Below, one piece after another: positions 42,760 to 52,630 of a stretch of 64,000 nucleotides of DNA. How positions within the stretch are numbered: the stretch's first letter is position 1; each line of letters opens with the position of its first letter. A program made the position numbers and the translations under genes. The notes under the pieces are model-generated. The model was not told where the DNA came from, did not search any database, and saw only the letters and a list, made by a program, of their open reading frames with translations. The DNA is from Alistipes finegoldii DSM 17242 (lineage in GTDB: Bacteria; Bacteroidota; Bacteroidia; Bacteroidales; Rikenellaceae): assembly GCF_000265365.1 (NCBI RefSeq), contig NC_018011.1, positions 434,001 to 498,000 of the forward strand, in the 5' to 3' direction.

Positions 42760-44703
42760 CTACTCGATCACGGCCGCCCAGCCGCCGTTGCGCACCATCT
42801 CCACCTTCACGACGGTCGAAGCGTCCACCTTACGCACCCGTTTTCTGTAGTCCGTGGCCTGCAGGTCGGCGTTCACCCCGTCCTCGAACGAAGTCATCGT
42901 AAAGGTACGGCCCGCAGGCAGGAAGTCGAGCGCGATTTCGGTCGTATAGGGGCGGTCGTTCGTAATGCCGCCCACGTACCACTTGTCGCCCTTGCGGCGC
43001 GCCACGACGACCTCCCGGCCGCATGCGGCGTGCAGGACGCGCAGGCTGTCCCACGTGGTGGGAACCGCGGCGAGAAACTCCGTGCAGGGATGCTCGCGGC
43101 GGTAGAGCACCGGATTGTCGGCGAGCATCTGCAGCGGGCTTTCGAAAACCACGTAGAGCGCCATCTGGTAGGCGCGCGTACCCGTTCCCATCGGATTGGC
43201 CTCCGTCGAACGGTTGTCCTCAGGCTGCGCCGAGAACATCGAGCCGGGCGTGAAGTCCATCGGTCCGACGGCATTGCGGATAAAGGGCAGCCAGTTGCTG
43301 TTTTCGGGCTTGCAGCGGGCCCCCTGCTCCATGCCGAGCACCCCCTCGTAGGTGAGCAGGTTGGGATAGGTGCGGTAAAGCCCCTTGGGTGTATAGGAGC
43401 CGTGCATATCGACGAAAAGGCGGTGCCGGGCGGCGCACTTCATCACCCGTTCGTAATAGCCGACCATCCACTGGTCGCTGCGGTCCATGAAGTCGATCTT
43501 CACTCCGGGAATCCCCCACTCCTCCAGCGTCGCGAAGAGCCGGTCCATGTCCTTCTCGACCGCCAACCACGTCAGCCAAAGTACGATCTGCACGTTGCGC
43601 TCCCGGCCGTAGGCGATCAGCTCCTGCAGATCGAGATCGGGATTGGGATGGAAGACGTCGGTCGTCGAAGCCGACCAGCCCTCGTCCATGATGATGTAGG
43701 GAATACCGTATCGGGCGGCGAAGTCGATGTAGTAACGGTAGGACTCGGTATTGCGCCCGGCCCGGAAATCGACGCCCGTCAGGCGCATGCCGTTCCACCA
43801 GTCCCAGCTGACCAGCCCCGGTTTCACCCAATCCCAGTCGGCGTCGGCCGCAGGTTCGGCGAGCAGCCAGACCAGCTCGTTCTCCAGCAGGGCGGCGTCC
43901 TTTTCCGCAACGACCGCCACCCGCCACGGGAAGGTGCGCGTTCCTTGGGTGCGGGCGATATACGGCTCCTCCGCGACGATCTTCAGATTGCGGTCGCCGG
44001 CGGGGGCATACTCCTTGGGCACACGCGGAAACAGCGATTCGAAGCCGCCCGCGCCGTCGCCCCGGACGAACATGCAGGGGTAATCGCGCACATCGGATTC
44101 GGCCGGCAGCACTTTCTTACCGCCGGGCATTCCGACCAATACGGGTAGATAGCTCATGCGGTCCGTCGAATCGTATTCCGCCGTCGCCACACGGGTATAA
44201 GGCTCCTCGTACATCGACCGGAAACCGTCCACCTCGGAAAGCCACGCTTCGCTTCCGGCGGGAAATCCCAGCCGGCACGCCTCGCCCATGACCTCGACTT
44301 CGCCCGGAAGCGACGTCACGAAACGGTAGGCCGCACCGTCGTCGAACAGCCGGAACTCCACGGCGTAACCGCCTGCGAAATTGAGCCGCACGGCGTTGTA
44401 ACGGTTGCGCACCGAAGCGTTCTTGGTCGGATTGCGCCGTTCGAGCACCTCGTCGGCCGACGAACGCTTCACGCTCCGCAGGCGGGGCTTTTCGCCCAGC
44501 GTCCTGTCGGCAAGCGTCAGTGACAGCGTACAGTTTTCCAATATCTTGTCCTCCCCGGACCAAAGGTCGTAAGTGATCCGGTCCGAGACATCGACCGCAA
44601 GTCGGAGATTTCCGCCGGGCGACGCGGCCTCGACGGTTTTGGCTTCGGCGGCGCAGGCCAGCGTCAGCGCGCACAACAGCGTGAATAATCGTTTCATCAT
44701 CAT
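42760..44703 (-). CDS. GH97 glycoside hydrolase
   Basis: 647 residues with a signal peptide (MMMKRLFTLLCALTLACAAEA). The N-terminal GH97 beta-sandwich (about 25-290) is followed by a TIM barrel: PGLVSWDWWNGM, YIIMDEGWS, IVLWLTWLAVEKD, GVKIDFMDRSDQW (D404, D407), FVDMHGSYTPKGL and TYEGVLGMEQ. A C-terminal beta domain closes it. GH97 contains inverting alpha-glucosidases and retaining alpha-galactosidases. The Asp in the KIDFMDR strand resembles the retaining, galactosidase-type nucleophile as I remember it, so the retaining group is favoured. In this mannan-type locus it could remove alpha-Gal or alpha-Glc caps. A terminator precedes it, so it may be expressed separately. Confidence 0.93.
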   Translation of the reverse strand: MMMKRLFTLLCALTLACAAEAKTVEAASPGGNLRLAVDVSDRITYDLWSGEDKILENCTLSLTLADRTLGEKPRLRSVKRSSADEVLERRNPTKNASVRNRYNAVRLNFAGGYAVEFRLFDDGAAYRFVTSLPGEVEVMGEACRLGFPAGSEAWLSEVDGFRSMYEEPYTRVATAEYDSTDRMSYLPVLVGMPGGKKVLPAESDVRDYPCMFVRGDGAGGFESLFPRVPKEYAPAGDRNLKIVAEEPYIARTQGTRTFPWRVAVVAEKDAALLENELVWLLAEPAADADWDWVKPGLVSWDWWNGMRLTGVDFRAGRNTESYRYYIDFAARYGIPYIIMDEGWSASTTDVFHPNPDLDLQELIAYGRERNVQIVLWLTWLAVEKDMDRLFATLEEWGIPGVKIDFMDRSDQWMVGYYERVMKCAARHRLFVDMHGSYTPKGLYRTYPNLLTYEGVLGMEQGARCKPENSNWLPFIRNAVGPMDFTPGSMFSAQPEDNRSTEANPMGTGTRAYQMALYVVFESPLQMLADNPVLYRREHPCTEFLAAVPTTWDSLRVLHAACGREVVVARRKGDKWYVGGITNDRPYTTEIALDFLPAGRTFTMTSFEDGVNADLQATDYRKRVRKVDASTVVKVEMVRNGGWAAVIE

Positions 44704-44723
44704 TCGGGATTAGCGGAGCGTCA

Positions 44724-44758
44724 TAAAAAAAGAGGGCCGCAGTCAGACCGCGGCCCTC
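44724..44758 (-). terminator. Terminator between GH125 and GH97
   Basis: On the minus strand a 9-bp GC-rich stem (44758-44750 with 44740-44732) with a 9-nt loop is followed by a T run of eight. It ends the GH125 transcript before the GH97 gene. Confidence 0.85.
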
Positions 44759-44769
44759 CGTAAATTAAC

Positions 44770-46332
44770 CTATTTAACCTCTATCGAATTCAGCAGATCG
44801 GTCTTGCCCTCGTTCACCAGCTTGAGAATCAACTCGCCGAACAGCGTGTTCTGCCATGCGAACCACGAGCGGGTGTAGTCCGCGGGATCGTTCACGTTGA
44901 ACGACTCGTGCATGAAGCCCGTTCCGGCGTCGGTGGTCATCAGCATCTCGACGCAGCGTTTGATCTCGGCGTCGTCCTGCGACGTGAAAGCCTTCATCAT
45001 AATGCTCATCGGCCATGCCATGTCGTAACCGATATGCGGACCGCCGATGCCCTCGCCCGCCGTACCGCGGAAGAAGTAGGGATTCGACTCGCTCCATACG
45101 AAGCGGCGCGTATTGCGGTAGATCGGGTCGTTCACGTCCATATCGCCCAGGTAAGGCATCGCCAGCAGGCTCGGCACGTTGGCGTCGTCCATCAGGAAGC
45201 GGTTGCCGAAGCCGTCCACCTCGAATGCGTAGATCGTGCCGAATTCGGGATGGTTGTAGGTCGCATATTTCTTGAGCGCGGTCTCGACCTCGGCGGCCAG
45301 CGCGGTGCACTCGGCGGCCAGCGCCGGCTCGTCGTTCACCTTGGTCAGAATCTCGGCGGCCTTGCGCAACGAAGTCACGGCGAAGAAGTTCGACGGCACG
45401 AGGAACAGGAACGTCGTGGCGTCGTCCGAAGGACGGAACACCGAAGCGATCAGCCCCACGGGGTTCACCGGATTGCCCTTGCCCGCATTGCAGACCGTGT
45501 CGAGCTGACGGTCGGTCACACGCATGAAGGTGTAAGGACCCAGTCCCTCCTTGCGCTGCTGCTCGCGGAAGGTTTTCAGGATATTCTTGATGGCGGCCAT
45601 CCAGTGCTCGTCGAAAACCGAAGCGTCGCCCGTCGTCAGCCAGTACTGATAAGCCAGCCGCAGCGGGTAGCAGAGCGAGTCGATCTCCCACTTGCGCTCG
45701 TGGAGTTCGGGGCGCATCTCGGTCTGGTCGCTCATCCACTGGTGGTCGGGATTCGGATCGTAGGGATCGAGGAATGCGTTGGCGTAGGGATCGAGTTCGA
45801 TGCACTTGAACTGGCGGCGGATAACGCCCGCCAGCATGCTGCGCAGGTGCTCGTCCTTATTGGCCAGCTGGAGATAGGGCCACACCTGCGCACCGGAGTC
45901 GCGGAGCCACATGGCATGGATATCGCCCGTGTAAACGATCGTATCGTCCTTGCCGTTGGCGTCCTTGCGGGCGCGGACCGTCGTGTCGAGCGTATTGGGG
46001 AAGCAGTTCTCCAACATCCACGCCAGCTTGGCGTTGGTCAGCACGCCCTTGATGCGGGCGATCTCCTGTTCCACGGCTTCCGAACGGAACAGACGTTCGG
46101 CTTCGGCGGGACGGTTCGTCGCGGCATATGCGGCCGGCGTCTGCGCTTTGGTCTTCTTGCCGGGCTTGGCCATACGCGTATTGTCGGCAGGCATCGGAGC
46201 TGCGGCTTCGCGCGCAGCGGGCTGCGGGGCTTCGGCGGGAGCGGAAAGGCTCACCGTGCGGGCCGAGACGCCCTCTGCGGCGCACACCACGGCGGCCGCA
46301 AGGCAGATGTTAAGGATTTTCTTCATTTTCAT
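44770..46332 (-). CDS. GH125 exo-alpha-1,6-mannosidase
   Basis: 520 residues; starts MKMKKILN with a signal peptide, then an A/P-rich linker to about residue 70. The GH125 (former DUF1237) barrel follows, with YTGDIHAMWLRDSGAQVWPY, a metal- and sugar-binding CIELDPYANAFL, WEIDSLCYPLRLAYQYW, GIGGPHIGYDMAWPMS and a C-terminal GFMHESF. Characterised members release mannose from alpha-1,6-linked ends. It stands between GH76 and GH97 on one strand, with 28 bp to GH76. Periplasmic location is likely. It is one of the strongest indicators that the locus targets alpha-mannan. Confidence 0.95.
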   Translation of the reverse strand: MKMKKILNICLAAAVVCAAEGVSARTVSLSAPAEAPQPAAREAAAPMPADNTRMAKPGKKTKAQTPAAYAATNRPAEAERLFRSEAVEQEIARIKGVLTNAKLAWMLENCFPNTLDTTVRARKDANGKDDTIVYTGDIHAMWLRDSGAQVWPYLQLANKDEHLRSMLAGVIRRQFKCIELDPYANAFLDPYDPNPDHQWMSDQTEMRPELHERKWEIDSLCYPLRLAYQYWLTTGDASVFDEHWMAAIKNILKTFREQQRKEGLGPYTFMRVTDRQLDTVCNAGKGNPVNPVGLIASVFRPSDDATTFLFLVPSNFFAVTSLRKAAEILTKVNDEPALAAECTALAAEVETALKKYATYNHPEFGTIYAFEVDGFGNRFLMDDANVPSLLAMPYLGDMDVNDPIYRNTRRFVWSESNPYFFRGTAGEGIGGPHIGYDMAWPMSIMMKAFTSQDDAEIKRCVEMLMTTDAGTGFMHESFNVNDPADYTRSWFAWQNTLFGELILKLVNEGKTDLLNSIEVK

Positions 46333-46360
46333 TTTGTTGCAATGTGTAAGTTGAGTATGG

Positions 46361-47551
46361 TTATTTTGTCTGGTCCAGTTTCACGCCGCTCATGCGTCCG
46401 TACATCTCGGCCATGGCGCCCTGCGTCAGCAGCCACTTCTCGGACTGCTTGTCCGCCCCCGTAAAGTCGGTCTCGAACAGCCCCTGCGCATCGCGGGCAT
46501 GCTCCCACGCATAGTCGAGCGTGCGCTGCACGTCGCCGAGATAAGCCGCATTGCCGTCGATGGCGTAGAGTTCGGCCAGTCCGCGCACCATCACCGCCGA
46601 GAACCACACGTTGCCCTTGTCGATGATGCGGAAGGTCTCGCCGCCTTGGGGCGTGAACTCCCCGAAGAAGCGGTCGTAGCAGGCCGCCGCCGTACGCTGG
46701 GCGTCTTTCAGGTAGCTTTCGTCGCCCGTCGCCTTGTAGAGCAGCGCCCCGGCTTGCACCATCTGTCCGCTGTTGTAGGCGAACTTCGCGCGGCCGATCC
46801 TGCCGTCGAGACCGATGTTGTCGAAATAAAGGCCGTCTTCGGGATCGAGCAGGTGTTCCTTGGTCCAAGCGTAGAGCGCCTTGCCCCGCGCGAGATAGCG
46901 TTCGTCGCCCGTGGCGGCGTAGAGTTTCAGCGCGTAGACCGTACCGGGAGCGTTCGAGCAGGTATTCTTCGAATGTTTCTGCTGTTCGCACCAGTAGATG
47001 CCGCCGCCCAGCACGTCGTCCGTGCCGCTCTCGATGAATTTCCAGATCATCTCGGCTTCGGCGAGGTACTTTTTGTCGCCCGTGGCTTCGTAGATATCGC
47101 AGAAATCAATGCCCAGCCAGACATTGTCGTCGTAAAAGCGGTCCGAAGCGGAGGCCGTATTGATATAGGAGGCATAGGCCGCGGGCATGCGCGTCGTGTC
47201 GAGGTATTCGGCCAGCCCCGGCAGTACGCGCCCGTCGAGCACGCTGCGGTACGACGCGTCGGCTTCGAGAATCGTATTCACGGCCGAGAGGGTTCCCGAA
47301 AAGGGCCAGAGGTAGGAATAGGGATTGGGGCGCGCCTGATCCGCCGAAGCGAGGTAGCTCGCCGTATAATCCACATTGAACGGATAGTTCTCGCGCAGCA
47401 GGCGGTTTTCGGCCACGCCGTAATGCGCGTATATCGAATCGAGCGTCGCCTTTGCGCGATCGAGGTTGCGGGCGTCGCACGCCACGCCGCCGTTGTTGCA
47501 GCAAGCCGCGAAAACAGACGCGGCAAAAGCCATAATAAGCAGTTTCTTCAT
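46361..47551 (-). CDS. GH76 endo-alpha-1,6-mannanase lipoprotein (1)
   Basis: 396 residues with lipobox FAACC (first lipobox Cys about residue 17). The alpha/alpha barrel of GH76 shows the catalytic Asp pair in YDDNVWLGIDFCDIY (about residues 143-157), GGGIYWCEQ, KNTCSNAPGTVYALKLY and KFAYNSGQMVQAGALL. GH76 enzymes cut the alpha-1,6-mannan backbone of fungal or bacterial mannans. It is a lipoprotein, so it is either on the surface or periplasmic. The gene stands 10 bp from the SGNH hydrolase, giving the operon SGNH, GH76, GH125. Confidence 0.95.
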   Translation of the reverse strand: MKKLLIMAFAASVFAACCNNGGVACDARNLDRAKATLDSIYAHYGVAENRLLRENYPFNVDYTASYLASADQARPNPYSYLWPFSGTLSAVNTILEADASYRSVLDGRVLPGLAEYLDTTRMPAAYASYINTASASDRFYDDNVWLGIDFCDIYEATGDKKYLAEAEMIWKFIESGTDDVLGGGIYWCEQQKHSKNTCSNAPGTVYALKLYAATGDERYLARGKALYAWTKEHLLDPEDGLYFDNIGLDGRIGRAKFAYNSGQMVQAGALLYKATGDESYLKDAQRTAAACYDRFFGEFTPQGGETFRIIDKGNVWFSAVMVRGLAELYAIDGNAAYLGDVQRTLDYAWEHARDAQGLFETDFTGADKQSEKWLLTQGAMAEMYGRMSGVKLDQTK

Positions 47552-47561
47552 CGTTTATCGG

Positions 47562-48272
47562 TTATTTTGCAGGCAATACGGTTATATACCATGTTTTCTG
47601 AACGCCGAGCGCCCGGTTGATGCCTTCGACGACCAGCGACTCCATCCGCAAATAGCCGGAAAGAACCGGATGACAGCCGTCTTGGGAGAGCTCTTCGGAC
47701 ATTCCGCCGCTGCCGTTATCGAGCGCCCGATGGTAATCCACATAGGGAATCTTCTGCTCCGCGGCATAGCGTTCCAGCATCGTATTGAGTCGTCGGACCT
47801 CATCGGCAGGCTCCATTTCGGGCCGCCACGAGAAGCGGTCGCAGGGCAGCAACGAACAAAGCACCACCTTGATCCCGTTGTAGCGGGCCAGATCGCACAT
47901 CGAGACGATGTTGCCGAAGACGTTTTCGAGTTCTATGGGGCCGTTGTTCCGCGCGATGTCGTTGATGCCCGCCAGAATGACCACGACCTGCGGTTTCAGG
48001 TCGATCACGTCGCTGCGGAAACGGGCGAGCATATGGACGGTCGTCTGCCCGCTGATACCGCGGTCGAGGAACCCGTTCCGTTCGAAGAAATCGGGATCGA
48101 CGCGAATCCAGCTATCGGTGATGGAATTGCCCATGAAGACCACCTCGACGGGCCGGTCCAACACGGCATTCTGAAGTTCATAACGTCCGTACTGCGCCCA
48201 GTCCACCGGTCCATCGGCACGAAGCGCCGCGACGGAGAAAAGAGCCAGCGACAAGAGTACGATTTTTTTCAT
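47562..48272 (-). CDS. SGNH/GDSL-family hydrolase
   Basis: About 236 residues from MKKIVLLSLALFSVAALRA; an ATG three codons upstream (48281) is less likely. It is exported by the signal peptide. The SGNH blocks are present: GNSITDS (nucleophile Ser), GQTT, GINDIARN and DGCHP (catalytic Asp/His). Such enzymes remove acetyl or other esters; in a mannan locus the likely role is de-esterification of the glycan, which is inference. It is the first gene of the left arm of the locus, and a -7 element TAATTTTG is visible at 48311-48304 (minus strand). Confidence 0.9.
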   Translation of the reverse strand: MKKIVLLSLALFSVAALRADGPVDWAQYGRYELQNAVLDRPVEVVFMGNSITDSWIRVDPDFFERNGFLDRGISGQTTVHMLARFRSDVIDLKPQVVVILAGINDIARNNGPIELENVFGNIVSMCDLARYNGIKVVLCSLLPCDRFSWRPEMEPADEVRRLNTMLERYAAEQKIPYVDYHRALDNGSGGMSEELSQDGCHPVLSGYLRMESLVVEGINRALGVQKTWYITVLPAK

Positions 48273-48512
48273 GCAGGTCATACGGGTTTCGGGTTTTCGC
48301 TAACAAAATTAGAAAACGCCGGGGAATCGGCAGTCCGTATCCATGAAGAAATAGTACAGATACGTGCCAAACACTCCTGAACAGGCATTTTCACGCTTCC
48401 GGCCCCGCATATCGGGGCGTCGGGTCCGGTTTTGCAACCGCAAAAATACGATTTTTGTCTGTTTTCTGGACTTTTCGACACAATATTTATCCGATTTAAG
48501 CCGTATTTTGCA

Positions 48513-48520
48513 TAAATTTG
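48513..48520 (+). promoter_or_regulatory. -7 element of the hybrid two-component gene
   Basis: TAAATTTG matches TAnnTTTG exactly and lies 38 bp before the ATG. No properly spaced TTG is seen. Confidence 0.45.
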
Positions 48521-48557
48521 CACAAAAGAGTTCAAACCTACCTAACCGACAGTTCCC

Positions 48558-51500
48558 ATGACACGAAAAACCGGTCTCGTCTGGCTGCTCCTGCTGTTCT
48601 GTACGGCAGTCCGCGCCAGCAACCTGCGGCAGATATCGAGCCGCGAAGGGATATCGAACAACGCCATACTTTCGCTGGCTCAGGACAAACACGGATTCAT
48701 CTGGGTCGGAAGCTGCGACGGCCTGAATATGTGGGACGGAGAGCGGATGCGGCTCTTCCCGAACGACTGGGGCGGAGAGACTCCGCTGTCGGGGAATCTC
48801 ATCGAGGAGATCGCCGTCACCACGGACTCGCTCTTCTGGATCCGCACCAACTACGGACTGGACCTCTTCGACCCCGACAGCAAGCGGGTCGAACGCCATG
48901 CGGACTTCCAAGGAATGTACAAAATCGTGACACGGCGCAGCGACGAAGTGCTCGTCGTCACGCAGGACAACAAATTCAGCTGTTACGACCCGGCGGCGCG
49001 CCGGTTCAGCTCCGTACAGCCCATGTCCGGCATCGACTACGCCGACATCCTCGACATGCAGCTGGACGACGACGGCGCCCTGTGGGTATTCTCCCGCAAA
49101 GGAATCTTCCGCATACCGGTCGCATTCCCGGACAAAAACAACGACCGGATCGGCATCGGACAGCCCGAACGGTTCCCCACGGTCTCGAATCCCGAATACG
49201 CGTTCGCCGAAAACGGCAGCGGCTTCTTCATCGACGAAAATCACATATTCTACGAATTCGACATCCGGGAGCGCCGCCTGATCTACAACAAGGACATGAG
49301 CGACGAGATGGCGCGCATGGGCAGCGTGTCGAGCATCGTCCGCGACGGCGGCGACTACATCGTCTCGTTCTATACCAACGGCGTCATACGGCTGCGCACC
49401 ACGCCCGAACAGAGCGTGAAATACGCCACCGAACACATCAACATCCCCTGCGGCGTCTTTTCACTGCTGCGCGACGCCCGGCAGGAGATCGTATGGATCG
49501 GCACCGACGGACAGGGACTCTACCAGCATACGCGCAACGCCACGGCGTTCCGCTCGATCACCTTCAACCAACTGCCCTACAACCTCTCGAAACCCGTCCG
49601 CGCGCTCTACATCGACGACGAGCGGACGCTCTGGGTCGGAACCAAAGGCGAAGGCATCCTGCGCATCGCCGACTTCTACGACCGCAAGGAGTTCACCCCG
49701 GCGCATGTGCAGCAGCTCACGGCCGACAACAGCGAGCTGCTCGACAATTCGGTCTACGCCTTCGCCCGCAGCAGACGCAACCTGCTCTGGATCGGCACCG
49801 ACGGCGAAGGACTGAACTACTATTCGTACGGCGACCGGCGCATCCGCACGCTCCGCACCCCGGCGCCGCTCAAATACATACACGCCCTGTACGAGACTTC
49901 GCCCGACACGCTGTGGGTGGCCACGGTGGGCTGCGGCGTATTCCGCGTGACGCTGGGCGGCACGGCGTCGCAGCCCTCGATACGCGGGGTCGAGCAACTG
50001 CATTTCAACGACGAACTGGAGATCAAGAACTTCTTCTTCACGCTCTACCCCGAAAACGGTTCGGCGATGTGGTTCGGCAACCGCGGCGGCGGCGCGGTCC
50101 GCTACGACATCGCAGGCGGCGGCAGCGAAGTCTTCAAGTTCGACGCGGGGCGCAGCGCCATCGCCAACGACATCTTCGCCATCCACCGCAGCGGCGACGG
50201 CACCATGTGGTTCGGCTCCAGCGGCGGGCTGATCGAATTCCGGCGGGATTCGACCTCGCACGTTCCGGGCATCCGCAACACCGTGCACGGCATTCTCGAA
50301 GACCGCAAGGGCGACCTCTGGCTGAGCACCAACCGCGGTCTGGTGAAGTACTCGCCCCACACGGGCTACGTGGTGACCTACGGCTATTCGTACGGACTGA
50401 ACACCATCGAATACAGCGACGGGGCCTGTTTCGCCGACCCGCGGACGGGCACCCTCTTCTTCGGCGGCATCGACGGACTGATGACCATCGAGGATACGGG
50501 CTTCCGCGAGCAGGAGTACAATCCCCCGATGCTGTTCCGCGACATCCGGCTCAACGACGGCATCCGCAACATCGGCGACATGCTCTCCCGCGACGGCGTG
50601 CTGACGCTCAGACACGGACAGCGCATCTTCGAGATCACGGTCTCGGCGCTCGACTACGTGAACGGCAGCAACTACAGCTATTACAGCCGTCTGGACGGCT
50701 ACAACGACCAGTGGGCCGGCGCGTCGTCGCAACTCTCGTTCGCCGACCTGCCGGCCGGCACCTACCGACTCGACGTGCGTTACCGCAACAACATCACCGG
50801 GGCCGAAAGTCCGGTCTATTCGCTGCCGATACGTCTCAAACCGGCGTGGTATGCGACCGCGGCGGCCAAATGTCTCTACGTGCTGTTGCTGCTGGCCGTA
50901 GTCGGGGGCGTCATCCGCCATTACCTGCTCCGCTACCGACGCCGTCGCGCCGAGAAACTGCAGCGGCTCGAAATCCGCCGCAAGGAGGAGGTTTACGAAT
51001 CGAAGATGCGCTTCTTTTCGAACATCACGCAGGAGCTGTCGATGCCGCTGACGATGATCTCCGCTCCCTGCCAGCAGATACTCGCCTACCGCAAGGCGGA
51101 CCCCTATGTGCTCAAATACGCGCAGACCATACGGCAGAACGTCTCGAAGCTCCACGACCTGATCTACATGCTTCACGAGTTCCGCGGCATCCGCACGGGG
51201 CAGAACGACGAAAGCGAAAACATCGAGCTGGTTCCCGTGGCCGAGATCGCGCAGAGCATGGTCGAGACCTTCGGCGAATATTCGCAGCAGAACAGCATCC
51301 ACTGCCAGCTGGACATCGAACGCAACCTCGTGTGGCCGACCGACCGCGACGGACTTTCGACGATCCTCAACACACTGCTGTCCAATGCCTTCAAGCATAC
51401 GCCCTACAACGGCGCCGTAAGCCTCACGATCCGCAGCGACAACGGCAAGCTCCTCATCTCGGCCTCCAACGACAGCGTGGGCGTCAATCTCGAAGACATC

Positions 51501-52616
51501 GAAGCGATTTTCGACCGCTACCGCGTACTCGACTATTTCGAACGCAAGAGCGAGCGCGGCCTCTCGTTTCAGGGCGACCTGCGTCTGGCGATCTGCCACA
51601 GCATCGTGGTCCGCATGCAGGGCGAAATCAAGGTCGAAAGCACTCCCAACGCGCAGACGACCTTCACCGTACTGCTGCCGCAACTGAAAGTCACGGCCGA
51701 AAACGCCCCGACCGCAGACAACATCGTGCCCGCGTCCAAAGAATACGGACTGCCCCTGCCGACCGTGACGCGGCGCGAATTCCCGTTCGACAAAAACCGC
51801 AGGACGGTGTTCATCGTCAACGACAATTCGGAGATCATGAATTTCGTGGCCGAGCTTTTCGCCGCGGACTACAACATCAAAATGCCGTCGGGCAAAACCG
51901 AGATGATCGAGCTGCTCAAGCAGATGCACCCCGACATCGTCATCTGCGACGCCCTCTCCGAGCAGTCCGACTGCCTGTCGCTCATCCAGTTCATCAAGCA
52001 GGGCAAGCTGACCTCGCACATCCCGGTCATCCTGCTCTCGACGGCCCAGCAGATCGACGAGCGCATCAAGGGCGTGGAGTCAGGCGCGGACATCTGCCTG
52101 ACGCTTCCGTTCAACGTCGAATACCTCAAAGCCGTGGCCGAGCAGCTGCTCCGCCGCAACCGGTCGCTCAAGGACTATTACAAGTCCTCGATCAGCGCCT
52201 TCGAGCTTTCCGACGGGCGCATGCTCCATCAGGACGACAAGGAGTTCATCGACCGGATGCTGAAGATCATCAACGACAACATCTCCAACACGGAGATCTC
52301 GACCAAATTCATCGCCGACGAACTGGGCGTAAGCATCCGCAACCTCTACCGACGGCTGGAGGGCATCCTCAACCAGACGCCGACCAACATCATCAAGGAG
52401 TACCGGCTGGCCAAGGCCGAACAGCTGCTCACGACCACGAAGCTCTCGATCGACGAGATCATCTACAAGGCGGGCTTCGTAAACCGGGGCACCTTCTTCA
52501 AATGCTTCTCCGCCAAATACGGCTGCACGCCCAAAGTCTACCGCAAGGAGAAACTCTCGCAGATCCGTCAGGAAGTGGGCGAAGAGAGCGAAGAGGCCGC
52601 AGAGCGGTCGGCGTAA
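48558..52616 (+). CDS. Hybrid two-component system regulator with degenerate kinase and receiver
   Basis: 1352 residues. Signal peptide, two Reg_prop-type periplasmic propellers (about 21-690; repeats such as GFIWVGSCDGLNMW and TLWVGTKGEGIL), a Y_Y_Y domain (about 695-765), one membrane helix (about 771-793), kinase (about 810-1050), receiver (about 1080-1200) and an AraC-type DNA-binding domain (about 1245-1340). Key residues are lost. The H-box reads NITQEL, so the phospho-accepting His is Gln825. The G1 box is NDSVGV (Asp to Asn, Gly to Ser) and the G2 box has lost its glycines (GDLRLAI). The receiver has N1088 in the acidic pair and L1183 (TLPF) for the conserved Lys, though Asp1131 remains. 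The helix-turn-helix domain looks intact. The regulator probably controls this locus without phosphotransfer. Confidence 0.93.
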   Translation: MTRKTGLVWLLLLFCTAVRASNLRQISSREGISNNAILSLAQDKHGFIWVGSCDGLNMWDGERMRLFPNDWGGETPLSGNLIEEIAVTTDSLFWIRTNYGLDLFDPDSKRVERHADFQGMYKIVTRRSDEVLVVTQDNKFSCYDPAARRFSSVQPMSGIDYADILDMQLDDDGALWVFSRKGIFRIPVAFPDKNNDRIGIGQPERFPTVSNPEYAFAENGSGFFIDENHIFYEFDIRERRLIYNKDMSDEMARMGSVSSIVRDGGDYIVSFYTNGVIRLRTTPEQSVKYATEHINIPCGVFSLLRDARQEIVWIGTDGQGLYQHTRNATAFRSITFNQLPYNLSKPVRALYIDDERTLWVGTKGEGILRIADFYDRKEFTPAHVQQLTADNSELLDNSVYAFARSRRNLLWIGTDGEGLNYYSYGDRRIRTLRTPAPLKYIHALYETSPDTLWVATVGCGVFRVTLGGTASQPSIRGVEQLHFNDELEIKNFFFTLYPENGSAMWFGNRGGGAVRYDIAGGGSEVFKFDAGRSAIANDIFAIHRSGDGTMWFGSSGGLIEFRRDSTSHVPGIRNTVHGILEDRKGDLWLSTNRGLVKYSPHTGYVVTYGYSYGLNTIEYSDGACFADPRTGTLFFGGIDGLMTIEDTGFREQEYNPPMLFRDIRLNDGIRNIGDMLSRDGVLTLRHGQRIFEITVSALDYVNGSNYSYYSRLDGYNDQWAGASSQLSFADLPAGTYRLDVRYRNNITGAESPVYSLPIRLKPAWYATAAAKCLYVLLLLAVVGGVIRHYLLRYRRRRAEKLQRLEIRRKEEVYESKMRFFSNITQELSMPLTMISAPCQQILAYRKADPYVLKYAQTIRQNVSKLHDLIYMLHEFRGIRTGQNDESENIELVPVAEIAQSMVETFGEYSQQNSIHCQLDIERNLVWPTDRDGLSTILNTLLSNAFKHTPYNGAVSLTIRSDNGKLLISASNDSVGVNLEDIEAIFDRYRVLDYFERKSERGLSFQGDLRLAICHSIVVRMQGEIKVESTPNAQTTFTVLLPQLKVTAENAPTADNIVPASKEYGLPLPTVTRREFPFDKNRRTVFIVNDNSEIMNFVAELFAADYNIKMPSGKTEMIELLKQMHPDIVICDALSEQSDCLSLIQFIKQGKLTSHIPVILLSTAQQIDERIKGVESGADICLTLPFNVEYLKAVAEQLLRRNRSLKDYYKSSISAFELSDGRMLHQDDKEFIDRMLKIINDNISNTEISTKFIADELGVSIRNLYRRLEGILNQTPTNIIKEYRLAKAEQLLTTTKLSIDEIIYKAGFVNRGTFFKCFSAKYGCTPKVYRKEKLSQIRQEVGEESEEAAERSA

Positions 52617-52630
52617 CGCCTAGCAAAGCT

